Shown: positions 34,741 to 44,400 of the stretch, piece by piece | How positions within the stretch are numbered: position 1 is the first letter of the stretch | How the letters are laid out: every line of letters begins with the position of its first letter | Origin: Thioclava sp. GXIMD2076 | Lineage (GTDB): Bacteria; Pseudomonadota; Alphaproteobacteria; Rhodobacterales; Rhodobacteraceae | DNA: 64,000 nucleotides | NCBI RefSeq assembly: GCF_037949795.1 | Contig: NZ_CP149932.1 | Coordinates: 857,001-921,000, forward strand | Direction: 5' to 3' | The notes under the pieces: model-generated | Database searches by the model: none | What the model was told of the DNA's origin: nothing | What the model saw: the letters and a program-made list of their open reading frames with translations, nothing else | Translations under genes and position numbers: made by a program

Positions 34741-35706
34741 ATGGCCCAATCCATCAACGCATCCGAGAGCCTGCGGGTCGCGCGAGAGGTTCTGACCATC
34801 GAAGCTGACGCCCTGCGCGATCTTGCTTCCGAGATGCCTGCCGATTTTGTGCCGGCGCTCGAGAGGATCATGAAGATCAATGGGCGTGTCATCGTCTGCG
34901 GGATCGGTAAGTCGGGCCATGTCGGGCGCAAGATTGCGGCAACGCTGGCCTCCACCGGCACCCCCTCGTTCTTCGTACATGCGGCAGAGGCCAGCCATGG
35001 TGATCTGGGCATGGTGACCGAGGCCGATATCTGCCTGCTGATCTCCAACTCGGGCGAGACTTCCGAGCTGCGCGATATGATCTACCATACCCAGCGGTTC
35101 TCGATCCCGCTGATCGCGATCTCGTCGAACCCCGAGAGCACGCTGATGAAAGCGGCCGATTACAGGCTGACGCTGCCCAAACTGCCCGAGGCCTGTCCGA
35201 TGGGCATGGCGCCGACCACCTCGACCACGCTGACACTGGCGCTGGGCGACGCGCTGGCGGTGGCGCTGATGGAGCTGCGCGGGTTCAAAGATACCGATTT
35301 TGGCGTCTTCCACCCGGGTGGCAAACTGGGGGCGCAGATGCGTCGCGTCTCCGAGATGATGCATGCCGATGCCGCGCTTCCCTTTGTAGATTACACAGCG
35401 CCGATGTCCGATGTGCTTCTGGAAATGAGTGCGAAGGGCTTCGGCGTTGCCATCGTCATGAAGGACGGCAAGCTCTTCGGTGTGATCTCCGATGGGGATT
35501 TGCGGCGCAATATGGACGGGCTGATGCAGGCCGATGCCGCGAAGGTCGCAAACAAGACACCGGTCACAATTGCGCCGGATACTCTTGCAGCCGAGGGGCT
35601 GGCAATTCTAAATCAGAAAAAGATCTCGGTGCTTCTGGTCGTCGAGAATGAAAAGCCGGTAGGTCTGCTGCATGTGCATGATTTCCTGCGCGGCGGCGTG
35701 ATGTAG
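34741..35706 (+). CDS. kdsD: Arabinose-5-phosphate isomerase (KpsF/GutQ family)
   Basis: This enzyme converts ribulose-5-phosphate to arabinose-5-phosphate, the first step of Kdo synthesis. It has a SIS domain (residues about 35-175, with CGIGKSGHVGRKIAATL and the SNSGET loop) and two CBS domains in the C-terminal half. The active-site histidine context HAAEASHGDLGM is typical. Its 321 aa is standard. kdsA follows 21 nt later, so the first and third steps of Kdo synthesis share an operon, presumably for lipopolysaccharide core. Confidence 0.95.
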   Translation: MAQSINASESLRVAREVLTIEADALRDLASEMPADFVPALERIMKINGRVIVCGIGKSGHVGRKIAATLASTGTPSFFVHAAEASHGDLGMVTEADICLLISNSGETSELRDMIYHTQRFSIPLIAISSNPESTLMKAADYRLTLPKLPEACPMGMAPTTSTTLTLALGDALAVALMELRGFKDTDFGVFHPGGKLGAQMRRVSEMMHADAALPFVDYTAPMSDVLLEMSAKGFGVAIVMKDGKLFGVISDGDLRRNMDGLMQADAAKVANKTPVTIAPDTLAAEGLAILNQKKISVLLVVENEKPVGLLHVHDFLRGGVM

Positions 35707-35727
35707 GCCATTGGTCGGAAGGGACGA

Positions 35728-36561
35728 ATGATGAGCGTAGATAAAATCGTCACCATCGGTGATATCGAAATCGGCGGGACTAATCCCTTTGCCCTCATCG
35801 CGGGGCCTTGCCAGCTCGAGAGCCTCGACCATAGCCGTATGATGGCCGAAAAGATTGCCGAGGCCTGCGCTGCGACCGGCACGAAATTCATCTTCAAAGG
35901 CAGCTACGACAAGGCGAACCGGTCGTCGATCAGCACCCAGCGCGGGATCGGCATCGATGAGGGTCTCGGGATACTGTCGAAGATCCGTGAGGAATTTGGC
36001 TGTCCGGTGATTACGGATGTGCATGACGCACACCAATGTGCACCCGTGGGCGAGGCCGTTGACGTGTTGCAGATCCCCGCATTCCTCTGCCGTCAGACGG
36101 ATCTTCTACTCGCAGCAGGCGAGACCGGTCGGGCCATCAACGTGAAGAAGGGCCAATTTCTGGCGCCTTGGGATATGGAAAACGTCGCCAAGAAGATCGC
36201 GTCGACCGGCAACGAGCGGATCATGCTTTGCGATCGCGGCACGTCCTTCGGATATAACACGCTGGTGACCGATTTCCGCGGTCTGCCGATCATGTCGCGC
36301 ACGGGCTATCCGGTCGTCTTCGATGCGACCCATTCCGTGCAGCAGCCGGGCGGGCAGGGCACCACTTCGGGTGGCCAGCGGGAATTTGCGCCGGTTCTGG
36401 CGCGCGCGGCCTGTGCGGTTGGCGTTTCGGCACTGTTTATCGAGACCCATCAGGATCCCGACAACGCCCCCTCCGACGGACCGAATATGATCCCGATTAC
36501 CCAGATGGCTGATCTTATCGGTGAACTTTCCGCCTTCGATCGGGTGCGTAAGGGGCTGTAA
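35728..36561 (+). CDS. kdsA: 3-deoxy-8-phosphooctulonate (Kdo-8-phosphate) synthase
   Basis: KdsA condenses phosphoenolpyruvate with arabinose-5-phosphate to give Kdo-8-phosphate. Motifs include [10 protein letters not shown] near the N-terminus, [11 protein letters not shown], the [13 protein letters not shown] segment, and the [12 protein letters not shown] and [16 protein letters not shown] stretches near the end. In the NVKKGQ context, as in metal-independent KdsA, asparagine replaces the cysteine of the metal-dependent class. Its 277 aa is normal. It starts MMS, and an ATG three bases later is an equal candidate. It ends within a hairpin shared with the convergent gene. Confidence 0.96.
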   Translation: MMSVDKIVTIGDIEIGGTNPFALIAGPCQLESLDHSRMMAEKIAEACAATGTKFIFKGSYDKANRSSISTQRGIGIDEGLGILSKIREEFGCPVITDVHDAHQCAPVGEAVDVLQIPAFLCRQTDLLLAAGETGRAINVKKGQFLAPWDMENVAKKIASTGNERIMLCDRGTSFGYNTLVTDFRGLPIMSRTGYPVVFDATHSVQQPGGQGTTSGGQREFAPVLARAACAVGVSALFIETHQDPDNAPSDGPNMIPITQMADLIGELSAFDRVRKGL

Positions 36562-36572
36562 ACCAGCCCCTT
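36550..36572. terminator. Hairpin shared by kdsA and the convergent acidic-protein gene
   Basis: AAGGGGCTG and CAGCCCCTT form a perfect 9-bp stem with loop TAAAC. The kdsA stop codon lies in the loop and the stop of the minus-strand gene lies at the stem edge. There is no long T run. Confidence 0.5.
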
Positions 36573-37119
36573 AGGCCTCCTGCTCGAAGAAGATGAAGCT
36601 GTCAGCGCTTTCGAAGCTGAGGGCCGCGTCATCATACTGATCGAGCGGATCCAGTTCTGGCATGCTGTCAAGCGCACCCTCTGCGACCAGATTGTAGTCG
36701 TAATCTTCGGCGGCAGTTGCTCCAGCACCGGCGCTCGGCATCCAGTCAAAATCCGCAGCGTCTGCGAGTGCGGTGGCGCCGGTTGTGCTGGGATCTGCTG
36801 TAAAAGCATGGTTATCGTCGAGCAGGACACTGATATCTGCCGTGTAGAAGTCGTCTCCGGCTTCCATCATCATGAGTATTTCAGCCGTTGTAATGGGCGC
36901 TTCTTCGACATCATCGATGATGATCGGCTGTTCGACCTGAATCGTCTCGGGATAGTCGATACTGACAGTTGTCGGAACCGACACGAACGCGCCGAGGCTG
37001 AAGGCCGCTTGGGCCGTATTGCCGAGTTCTGCTTGGAAAAGGCCGATCAGGCCACCCAGATTGGGCGATGCGGAAGCAGCATGCCCCGTCATCCCCGGAC
37101 TAATAACAGTGCTTTCCAT
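36571..37119 (-). CDS. Acidic protein of unknown function (182 aa)
   Basis: I do not recognise a family. The product is strongly acidic with few basic residues. It begins with a glycine- and alanine-rich segment (about residues 1-45), then an isoleucine- and valine-rich stretch (PIIIDDVEEAPITTAEIL), and ends in repeated D/E- and A-rich text with FIFFEQEA at the tail. I see no signal peptide, membrane span or cysteine. The upstream 226 bp are AT-rich and shared with the divergent oxidoreductase gene. The composition suggests a disordered or extracellular calcium-rich setting, but this is only a guess. It is convergent with kdsA. Confidence 0.65.
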   Translation of the reverse strand: MESTVISPGMTGHAASASPNLGGLIGLFQAELGNTAQAAFSLGAFVSVPTTVSIDYPETIQVEQPIIIDDVEEAPITTAEILMMMEAGDDFYTADISVLLDDNHAFTADPSTTGATALADAADFDWMPSAGAGATAAEDYDYNLVAEGALDSMPELDPLDQYDDAALSFESADSFIFFEQEA

Positions 37120-37346
37120 CCTTCACTCCCTGAATAAATTCCGTAGCGTCAGGATGCGCGTTATGGGTTTATGAAATACTTATGAGGCAAGCTTAGGTTG
37201 AGTTAGGATAGATAAACTTTGCAAGGCACTGGGAGCGGGGCGTTCTTACGTTCCAAAGTTTTCCGTAATTAAATGCCATCTGCGTGAAACTTGTGCCCAT
37301 TGCATGACGTATCTTGTAGCATGAGGCGTAAATCACCGGAGAAACA

Positions 37347-38687
37347 ATGTCCCTAGATGTATCTGCGAATCCTCTCCTGAGGCCGCGAGTCGCCGTTATC
37401 GGAGGCGGGATTTCGGGGCTTTCGGCCGCTTGGGCGCTGAGCGGGAGCTATGACGTAACACTCTTCGAGGCCGAGACGCGGCTTGGTGGCCATGCGCGCA
37501 CGGTGATGGCGGGCCGATCGGGGCAGCAACCCGTTGATACCGGTTTTATCGTGTTCAATTATGCCAATTACCCGCATCTGACGCGGCTCTTCGATACGCT
37601 TGATGTGCCGGTGATCCGGTCGGATATGAGCTTCGGAGCCTCGATCGACGAAGGGCGCATCGAATATGCCTTGAAGGATCTGCGCGGACTTACCGCCCAG
37701 CGGCGCAACCTCCTGCGTCCCGGCTTTCTGCGCATGGTACGCGATATTCTGGCCTTCAATGCACGCGCGCCCGAAGTCGCGGCCCGCGATGATCTGACGG
37801 TGGACGAACTCATCGGGCAGATGGGGCTCGGGCAATGGTTCCGCGACTATTATCTCCTGCCGATCTCCGGAGCGATCTGGTCCACCCCCTCGCAGGAGAT
37901 CGGTGCCTTTCCTGCCCGCTCTCTGGTCCGGTTCTTTGAAAACCACGCGCTGCTTTCGGCTACGGGACAGCACCAGTGGTGGACTGTGAAGGGTGGTTCT
38001 ACACAATATGTAGAGCGCCTGTTGCGGGCTCTGCATTTGCGGGGCGTGGATCTGCGACCCAAGACGCCAGTCACGTCCGTCAAACGGCATAGCGAGGGCG
38101 TGACGGTCAGCAGTGCGGGCATGCTTCCCGAAGATTTCGATCAGGTGGTCATGGCTTGCCATTCGGATCAGGCGATGCGGCTTCTGGCTGATATGGATCC
38201 TGTCGAACACCGGCTCCTTTCGGCGATCCGATACCGGCCCAATGATATGGTCCTGCATTGTGACGAGGCGGCGATGCCCAAGCGGCGCGCCTGTTGGTCA
38301 TCCTGGGTCTATCAGGCCGATCACCGTCATGAGGAAGCAAAGCTCGGCGTCAGCTACTGGATGAACCGGTTGCAGCAGATCCCCGAGAGCGATCCGCTTT
38401 TTGTCAGCCTCAATCCGCAATTCGCGATCGACGAGCGCAAGATTTACGATAGCAAGACATTCTATCATCCGGTGTTCGACCGCGAGGCGGTGGCGGCGCA
38501 AGCGGGCATTGCCGCGCGTCAGGGTCTGCGCAATACATGGTTTGCAGGCGCATGGCTGCGTCATGGCTTCCATGAGGACGGGATCGCCTCTGCCATGAGG
38601 GTGGCCCGCGGGCTTCTGCCGCTGGCGCAGCAGTCTCCACTCCTACCCGCAGGGATGGGGCGACCGGAAATCGGGGCAGTTGCATGA
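37347..38687 (+). CDS. FAD-dependent amine oxidase-like oxidoreductase (COG2907 type)
   Basis: The FAD-binding motif VAVIGGGISGLSAAWAL is at residues 15-31 and is followed by FEAETRLGGHA. The internal text (TGFIVFNYANYPHLTRLF, GGSTQYVERL) fits the NAD/FAD-binding protein that accompanies cyclopropane fatty acid synthases. It is the first of three genes overlapping by 4 nt each: oxidoreductase, DUF1365 and methyltransferase. In Rhodobacter sphaeroides, genes of these families belong to the singlet-oxygen response and to methylated or furan fatty acid synthesis, so oxidation of a methylated acyl chain is a reasonable inference. Length 446 aa. Confidence 0.85.
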   Translation: MSLDVSANPLLRPRVAVIGGGISGLSAAWALSGSYDVTLFEAETRLGGHARTVMAGRSGQQPVDTGFIVFNYANYPHLTRLFDTLDVPVIRSDMSFGASIDEGRIEYALKDLRGLTAQRRNLLRPGFLRMVRDILAFNARAPEVAARDDLTVDELIGQMGLGQWFRDYYLLPISGAIWSTPSQEIGAFPARSLVRFFENHALLSATGQHQWWTVKGGSTQYVERLLRALHLRGVDLRPKTPVTSVKRHSEGVTVSSAGMLPEDFDQVVMACHSDQAMRLLADMDPVEHRLLSAIRYRPNDMVLHCDEAAMPKRRACWSSWVYQADHRHEEAKLGVSYWMNRLQQIPESDPLFVSLNPQFAIDERKIYDSKTFYHPVFDREAVAAQAGIAARQGLRNTWFAGAWLRHGFHEDGIASAMRVARGLLPLAQQSPLLPAGMGRPEIGAVA

Positions 38688-39427
38688 CCGACTATTTGCC
38701 AGGTGAAACGATGCATGTGCGTCGCGGCGCCATCGGTCACCGTTTCCGCTATCCGGTCGAGTATCTGTTTCTCGATCCCGAGGCCCCTGCTGGGCCGCGT
38801 TTTTTCTCGTATAACCGCTTCAACCTCTTTGCCTTCCATGACCGCGATCATGGCGGGGAGCGTGGCGCAGGCCAAGGAGCGGCGTGGGCACGACACGCCT
38901 TTGCGCAGGAGGGGCTGAGCGGCCCCTACCGGCTGCGCCTACTGGCCCAGCCGCGCATTCTGGGCCGTGTCTTCAACCCCGTCTGTTTCTGGATGGCCTT
39001 CCGTGGGGATGACCTGATCGCCGTGATTGCCGAGGTCAACAACACCTTCGGCGACCGGCATAGCTATCTGTGTGCAAATGCCGGTTTTTCGCCCATCCGG
39101 CCCGCCGATGTGTTGGAGGCGCGCAAGATCTTTCATGTTTCCCCTTTTCAGGACATCGGCGGGGGCTATCATTTCCAATATGCAATTACGGCCACCCATG
39201 TGGTGATCCGGATCGATTTCCGTAACGGCGAGGAGGGGCTCATTGCGACCTATCGCGCGCCGAGGGTCGAGCTGACCAATCGCCGGATCGTCGGCGCCGT
39301 GCTGCGTCGCCCTTGGGCACCTGTGCGGATTATGGCGCTGATCCTGTGGGAGGCGCTCCGGTTGAAACTCAAAGGCGCGCGCTATCGCGATAGACCCGCC
39401 CCACCAAAGGAAGAACTGACCCGATGA
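38684..39427 (+). CDS. DUF1365 family protein
   Basis: DUF1365 proteins have no known reaction but nearly always sit beside cyclopropane fatty acid synthase and the oxidoreductase seen upstream. Conserved stretches are RRGAIGHRFRYPVEYLFLD near the start, RLLAQPRILGRVFNPVCFW in the middle (with NPVCFW diagnostic) and the EVNNTFGDRHSYL region. Its 247 aa is typical. Start and stop both overlap the neighbours by 4 nt, so all three proteins are made together and probably act on the same lipid. Confidence 0.88.
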   Translation: MTDYLPGETMHVRRGAIGHRFRYPVEYLFLDPEAPAGPRFFSYNRFNLFAFHDRDHGGERGAGQGAAWARHAFAQEGLSGPYRLRLLAQPRILGRVFNPVCFWMAFRGDDLIAVIAEVNNTFGDRHSYLCANAGFSPIRPADVLEARKIFHVSPFQDIGGGYHFQYAITATHVVIRIDFRNGEEGLIATYRAPRVELTNRRIVGAVLRRPWAPVRIMALILWEALRLKLKGARYRDRPAPPKEELTR

Positions 39428-40584
39428 TGCCTTTCCTGAGTAACCGCCTGCGTCGCGAGTTTCTGGATACATGTCAGGCCATTACCCAAGGCAGCCTCAC
39501 TCTGCGTACGCCCGAGGGCGACATCCATCGCTTCGGTCAGGGTGGGCCCGAGGCCGATCTGGTGCTGCATGACTGGTCGGTGGTGGCGGCCATCGCCTCG
39601 CGCGGTGATATCGGTCTGGGCGAGACCTATGTGGCGGGGCTGTGGGATACGGCTTCCATCGAGAACCTGCTCACCGTGGCGCTCCTGAATTTCTCGGCGC
39701 TCGAGAATTACGCCTTTGCCAGCCCGTGGCAGAACCTGAAATTCCGCCTGATCGACCGGATCGTGCGGGCCAATTCGGTGAAGGGGGCCGCGCGCAATAT
39801 CCGGGCGCATTACGATGTGGGCAACGAGTTCTACCAGCTCTGGCTCGACGAGGGCATGAGTTATTCCTCGGCGTTATTCACGCCCGAGGATAATGATCTG
39901 GCCCGTGCGCAAAACCGCAAGCTGGACCGAATCCTCGGTGGTTTGGGTAATGGCGAGCGGGTGCTGGAGATCGGCTGTGGCTGGGGCCATTTTGCCGAGC
40001 GTGCTGCCGAAAGCGGGCGCCATGTGACCGGCATCACCATCTCGCCGTCGCAGAAGGGCTATGCCGATGCGCGTCTGGATGGCCGCGCCGATATCAAGCT
40101 GCAGGATTACCGCAAGACCGAGGGACGTTTCGATAATATCGTTTCCATCGAGATGATCGAGGCTGTGGGCGAAAAATACTGGCCGACCTATTTCGGCACG
40201 ATCCGCGACCGGCTGAACGAAGGGGGCCGCGCGATGATTCAGGCGATCACCGTGTCGGATGCCTATTTCCCGAAATATCAGGCCAGCTCCGACTATATCC
40301 GCCAATACGCGTTTCCGGGCGGCATGCTTTTGTCGGATGGCAAGATCCGCGAACAGGCGGCCAAGGCAGGCATGAGGGTGCAGGAGGTCTTTGCTTTCGG
40401 TGAGGATTACGCCCAGACCTGCCGGATGTGGTCCGAGCGGCTGCGGGAGCGTGCGGCCAAGGCCACTGAGTTGGGTTACGGGCAGGAATTCCTGCGCGGC
40501 TGGCATTATTACCTCGAGGCCTGCGCCGCAGCCTTCCGCACCCAGCAATGCGATGTGGTGCAGGTGCAGATGGTGCGCGTCTAA
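39424..40584 (+). CDS. Cyclopropane-fatty-acyl-phospholipid synthase family methyltransferase
   Basis: This SAM-dependent enzyme methylates or cyclopropanates double bonds of membrane phospholipid acyl chains. The sequence has HYDVGNEFYQLWLDEGMSYS (residues about 127-146), the SAM motif VLEIGCGWGHFAERA near residue 181 and the end region with RMWSERLRERA, all usual in the family. Its 386 aa is within range. The exact product may be a cyclopropane or a methyl-branched chain. The DUF1365 and FAD partners favour a multistep modification. It is convergent with mtgA, overlapping by 4 bp. Confidence 0.88.
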   Translation: MMPFLSNRLRREFLDTCQAITQGSLTLRTPEGDIHRFGQGGPEADLVLHDWSVVAAIASRGDIGLGETYVAGLWDTASIENLLTVALLNFSALENYAFASPWQNLKFRLIDRIVRANSVKGAARNIRAHYDVGNEFYQLWLDEGMSYSSALFTPEDNDLARAQNRKLDRILGGLGNGERVLEIGCGWGHFAERAAESGRHVTGITISPSQKGYADARLDGRADIKLQDYRKTEGRFDNIVSIEMIEAVGEKYWPTYFGTIRDRLNEGGRAMIQAITVSDAYFPKYQASSDYIRQYAFPGGMLLSDGKIREQAAKAGMRVQEVFAFGEDYAQTCRMWSERLRERAAKATELGYGQEFLRGWHYYLEACAAAFRTQQCDVVQVQMVRV

Positions 40585-41345
40585 CGCTCGAAACATTCCG
40601 CGCGGCCGTCACGCTCGATCGTGGCGGCCCCGTCCATGATCGCATTCGCACGACGCGACAGGAAGGCCGAAGGATGGGCTGCATCGCGCTCCTTGGGGTT
40701 TGGCAGCACAGCCGCCAGCAACGCCGCCTGACGGGCTGTCAGCTTGTCGGGCGTGGTGCGGAAATAGCGGAAAGCCGCGGCATCGATCCCGAAGACGCCT
40801 TCATCGAACTCGGCCACGTTCAGATAGACCTCGAGGATGCGGCGCTTGTTCCAGATGAACTCGATAGCAGGGGTCAGGGCCGCCTCCATCGCCTTTCGCA
40901 GCCACGAACGCCCTTGCCAGAGGAAGACGTTCTTGGCGGTTTGCTGACTGATTGTGGAGGCGCCGCGCGAGGAGCCCTCATCGATCACCTTGCGGATCGC
41001 GCGCATGTCGAACCCCCAGTGACGGCAGAAATTCGCATCTTCGGCCGCCACGGCCGAGCGGGCCATGACCGGTGCGATATCGTCCATCGCGGCCCATTCA
41101 TGGTCGATGCCACCCAGCCGGCGCGCTTCGCTGAACATGGTGATGGTCGTCGGCGGGTTGATGAACTTGTAAAGCACCACCACCGCCAACACCACCGCCA
41201 GAAGAAACAGCACGCCACGCAGGACATGGGCGCGCAGCCACGCTACGGTGGTCGCACGCGAGAGGGGCACCGATGCCTTCTTGGAGGCCGGTTTCTTCTT
41301 TGCCGCTCTGGCGGTCTTGGAGGTGGAGCTTTTCGGTTTCGCCAT
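40581..41345 (-). CDS. mtgA: Monofunctional biosynthetic peptidoglycan transglycosylase
   Basis: MtgA polymerises lipid II into glycan strands at the outer face of the inner membrane. A lysine- and alanine-rich cytoplasmic N-terminus is followed by one span (VLRGVLFLLAVVLAVVVLY) and the GT51 domain. The catalytic glutamate lies in AAEDANFCRHWG. RGASTISQQTAKNVFLW, KRRILEVYLNVAEF and GIDAAAFRYF are the family boxes. The product is 254 aa from ATG 41345; an upstream extension of the frame is not family-like. Confidence 0.95.
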   Translation of the reverse strand: MAKPKSSTSKTARAAKKKPASKKASVPLSRATTVAWLRAHVLRGVLFLLAVVLAVVVLYKFINPPTTITMFSEARRLGGIDHEWAAMDDIAPVMARSAVAAEDANFCRHWGFDMRAIRKVIDEGSSRGASTISQQTAKNVFLWQGRSWLRKAMEAALTPAIEFIWNKRRILEVYLNVAEFDEGVFGIDAAAFRYFRTTPDKLTARQAALLAAVLPNPKERDAAHPSAFLSRRANAIMDGAATIERDGRAECFER

Positions 41346-41446
41346 GTCGCCATAAGTCCCTGAGCCTGCGGACAGGTCAAGCCTTCTGCCACGAAACGTG
41401 GGCAGATGCAGCCCCAAGGCCGCAGTTACCCACATGAAATTTGCAT

Positions 41447-41474
41447 GGAAAAACGGGGCCGCTCGGGCCCCGTT
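41447..41474 (-). terminator. Terminator after gltB
   Basis: Read on the minus strand, AACGGGGCC pairs with GGCCCCGTT (9 bp, 5-nt loop) and a run of T follows, 8 nt past the gltB stop. Confidence 0.8.
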
Positions 41475-41482
41475 CCAGTCTG

Positions 41483-44400
41483 TTACTCTGCCGGAACCGC
41501 TTCGGGTTCATCCGAGAGCGGATAGGGCAGGGTCTGCAGCATCTCTTTCGGGCAGACCTGCAGGAAGTTGAGACGCTCGGTCTCCCAGTTCTGCAGGATA
41601 TCCGCCGCCTTGACCGAGCGGGTTTCCTCGTAATGACGCTCGATGAGGCCCTTCAGCTGGGATTCCCAGTGGCTGTGGCCGATACCGCAGGTCACGAGCG
41701 ATTCCGGGTTGATCAGGTTCTCGGCCACGCCTTCCGGATCGTAGAGATAGGCCATACCGCCCGTCATCCCCGCGCCGAAGTTCGCACCGATCGAGCCAAG
41801 GATCACTGCCACACCGCCGGTCATGTATTCACAACCATTGGTGCCACAGCCCTCGATCACCACCCGCGCGCCGGAGTTGCGCACGGCGAAACGCTCGCCC
41901 GCACGGCCTGCCGCGAACAGGTAGCCATCGGTCGCACCGTAAAGCACGGTATTGCCGATGATGGTGTTCTCGGAGGCTTTCAGCGGCGAGATCATCGGCG
42001 GACGCACCACGATGATACCGCCCGACAGACCCTTGCCGACATAGTCGTTCGCGTCGCCCGACACCTCGATCTTGAGGCCCGGAGCCGCGAAGGCGCCCAG
42101 CGACTGGCCGGCAGACCCCGTGAGCTTCACCGTCAGATGGTCGGGCTGGAGCGCGTTGCGCATCCCGAAGTTCTGCACGATGTGGCTCGAGGCGCGCGTC
42201 CCGATGGTGCGGTGCGTGTTGCGCACCGCATAGGAGAGCTGCATCTTCTCGCCTTCGTCGAAGAAGCGCGCACCGTCGCGGATGATTTCGGCATCCAGCG
42301 TATCGGGCACATAGTTGCGCGGCTTCGAGCGGTCATAGACGATCTTTTCCCAGCCATCCACGGTCAGCAGAAGCGGGTTGAGATCGAGATCATCCAGATG
42401 CGCCGACCCACGCGAGACCTGCGTCAGAAGGTCGGCACGACCGATCACCTCATCGAGCGACCGTGCGCCGATGGAGGCGAGGATCTCGCGGACTTCCTGT
42501 GCGTAGAAGGTGATCAGGTTGACGACCTTATCCGCCGTGCCGGTGAACTTCTTGCGCATCTCGGGGTCTTGGGTGCAGACGCCGACAGGGCAGGTGTTCG
42601 ACTGGCACTGACGCACCATGATACAGCCCATCGCGATCAGGGCGGCGGTGCCGATACCGTATTCCTCGGCGCCCATCATGGCGGCCATGACGATGTCACG
42701 CCCCGTGCGCAGACCGCCATCGGTCCGCAGCGTGACGCGGCCACGCAGGTTGTTCATCGCCAGAACCTGATGCGCTTCGGTCAGACCCATCTCCCACGGC
42801 AGACCCGCGAATTTGATCGAGGTCGCCGGAGACGCGCCGGTGCCGCCATTATGACCGGACACGAGGATAACATCGGCCTTGGCCTTGGCCACGCCAGCGG
42901 CAATCGTGCCAACGCCCGAAGACGCCACCAGCTTCACCGTCACCTTGCAGCGCGGGTTGATCTGCTTGAGATCGTAGATCAGCTGCGCCAGATCCTCGAT
43001 CGAGTAGATATCGTGGTGCGGCGGCGGCGATATCAGCGTGACACCCTTGGTCGAGTGACGCAGACGCGCGATCAGGTCGGTGACCTTCATGCCCGGAAGC
43101 TGGCCACCTTCACCCGGTTTCGCACCTTGGGCGACCTTGATCTCCAGCTCTTCGCAGTGGTTGAGATATTCGGCGGTCACACCGAAACGGCCCGAGGCCA
43201 CCTGCTTGATCTTGGCGGACGGATTGTCGCCATTCGGCTCCGGCACGAAGTGGGCCGGATCCTCGCCGCCCTCACCGCTATCGGATTTCGCACCGATACG
43301 GTTCATCGCGACGTTCAGGAGTTTGTGCGCCTCGGGCGAGAGCGCCCCCAGCGACATGCCCGGCGTCACGAACCGCTTACGAATCGAGGTGATCGATTCC
43401 ACTTCCTCGATCGGGACGGGCTTGCCCAGCGGCTTCACGTCCAGAAGGTCGCGGATATGGATCGGCGGGTTGGCCCGCATCATGGTGCTATACTGCTTCC
43501 ACAGGTCATAGCTGGCGCGGTCACAGGCGGCTTGCAGCATATGCATACCCTGCGCACCCCATGCGTGGGTCTCGCCCGAACGGCGCGATTTGTAGAAGCC
43601 GCCGATCGGCAGAACGTCCTGACCACCCAGCCAGCCCAACTTGTGGACCTCTTCCAGCTTGTGCTGGATGCCGTGCAGACCGATGCCCGAAATACGCGAA
43701 TGCATGCCGGGGAAATACTCGGCCACCATGGCGCGCGACAGACCCACGGCCTCGAAGTTCAGACCACCGCGATAGGAGGAAATCACCGAAATCCCCATCT
43801 TCGCCATGATCTTCAGCAGGCCCGCATCCACCGCATCGCGGAACTTGCGCACGGCGTCGAGCAGGGTGCCTTCGATCAGGCCACGGTCAATACGGTCGGC
43901 CAGCGTATCCTCGGCCAGATAGGCGTTGACCGTGGTTGCCCCCGAGCCCACCAGAACCGCGAAGTAATGCGGGTCCATGCATTCTGCCGAACGGACATTG
44001 ATCGAGCAGAACGTGCGCAGGCCCTTGCGGGTCAGCCAGCTATGCACGGCCGAAGTCGCGAGGATCATCGGCATCGCGATCTTGTCTTCGGACTGGTTCT
44101 CGTCGGTCAGAACGATGTGGCCGGCACCCGAGCGCACGGCATCTTCCGCCTCGTTGCGGATACGGGCCAGACCGTCACGCAGCGCTTCCTGATCCGCACC
44201 GGCAGGGAAGGTGCAGTCGATGATCGAGATATGCTCGCCGAAGATCTCCGCCATCTTGTTGAACTCTTCATTCGCGATGAAGGGCGTATCAAGAATGAGG
44301 ATCTCGGTCTGGGCGCTATCTTCGTCCAGCACGTTCTTGAGGTTACCGAATCGCGTCTTGAGCGACATCACGCGGTTCTCGCGCAGCGAGTCGATCGGCG

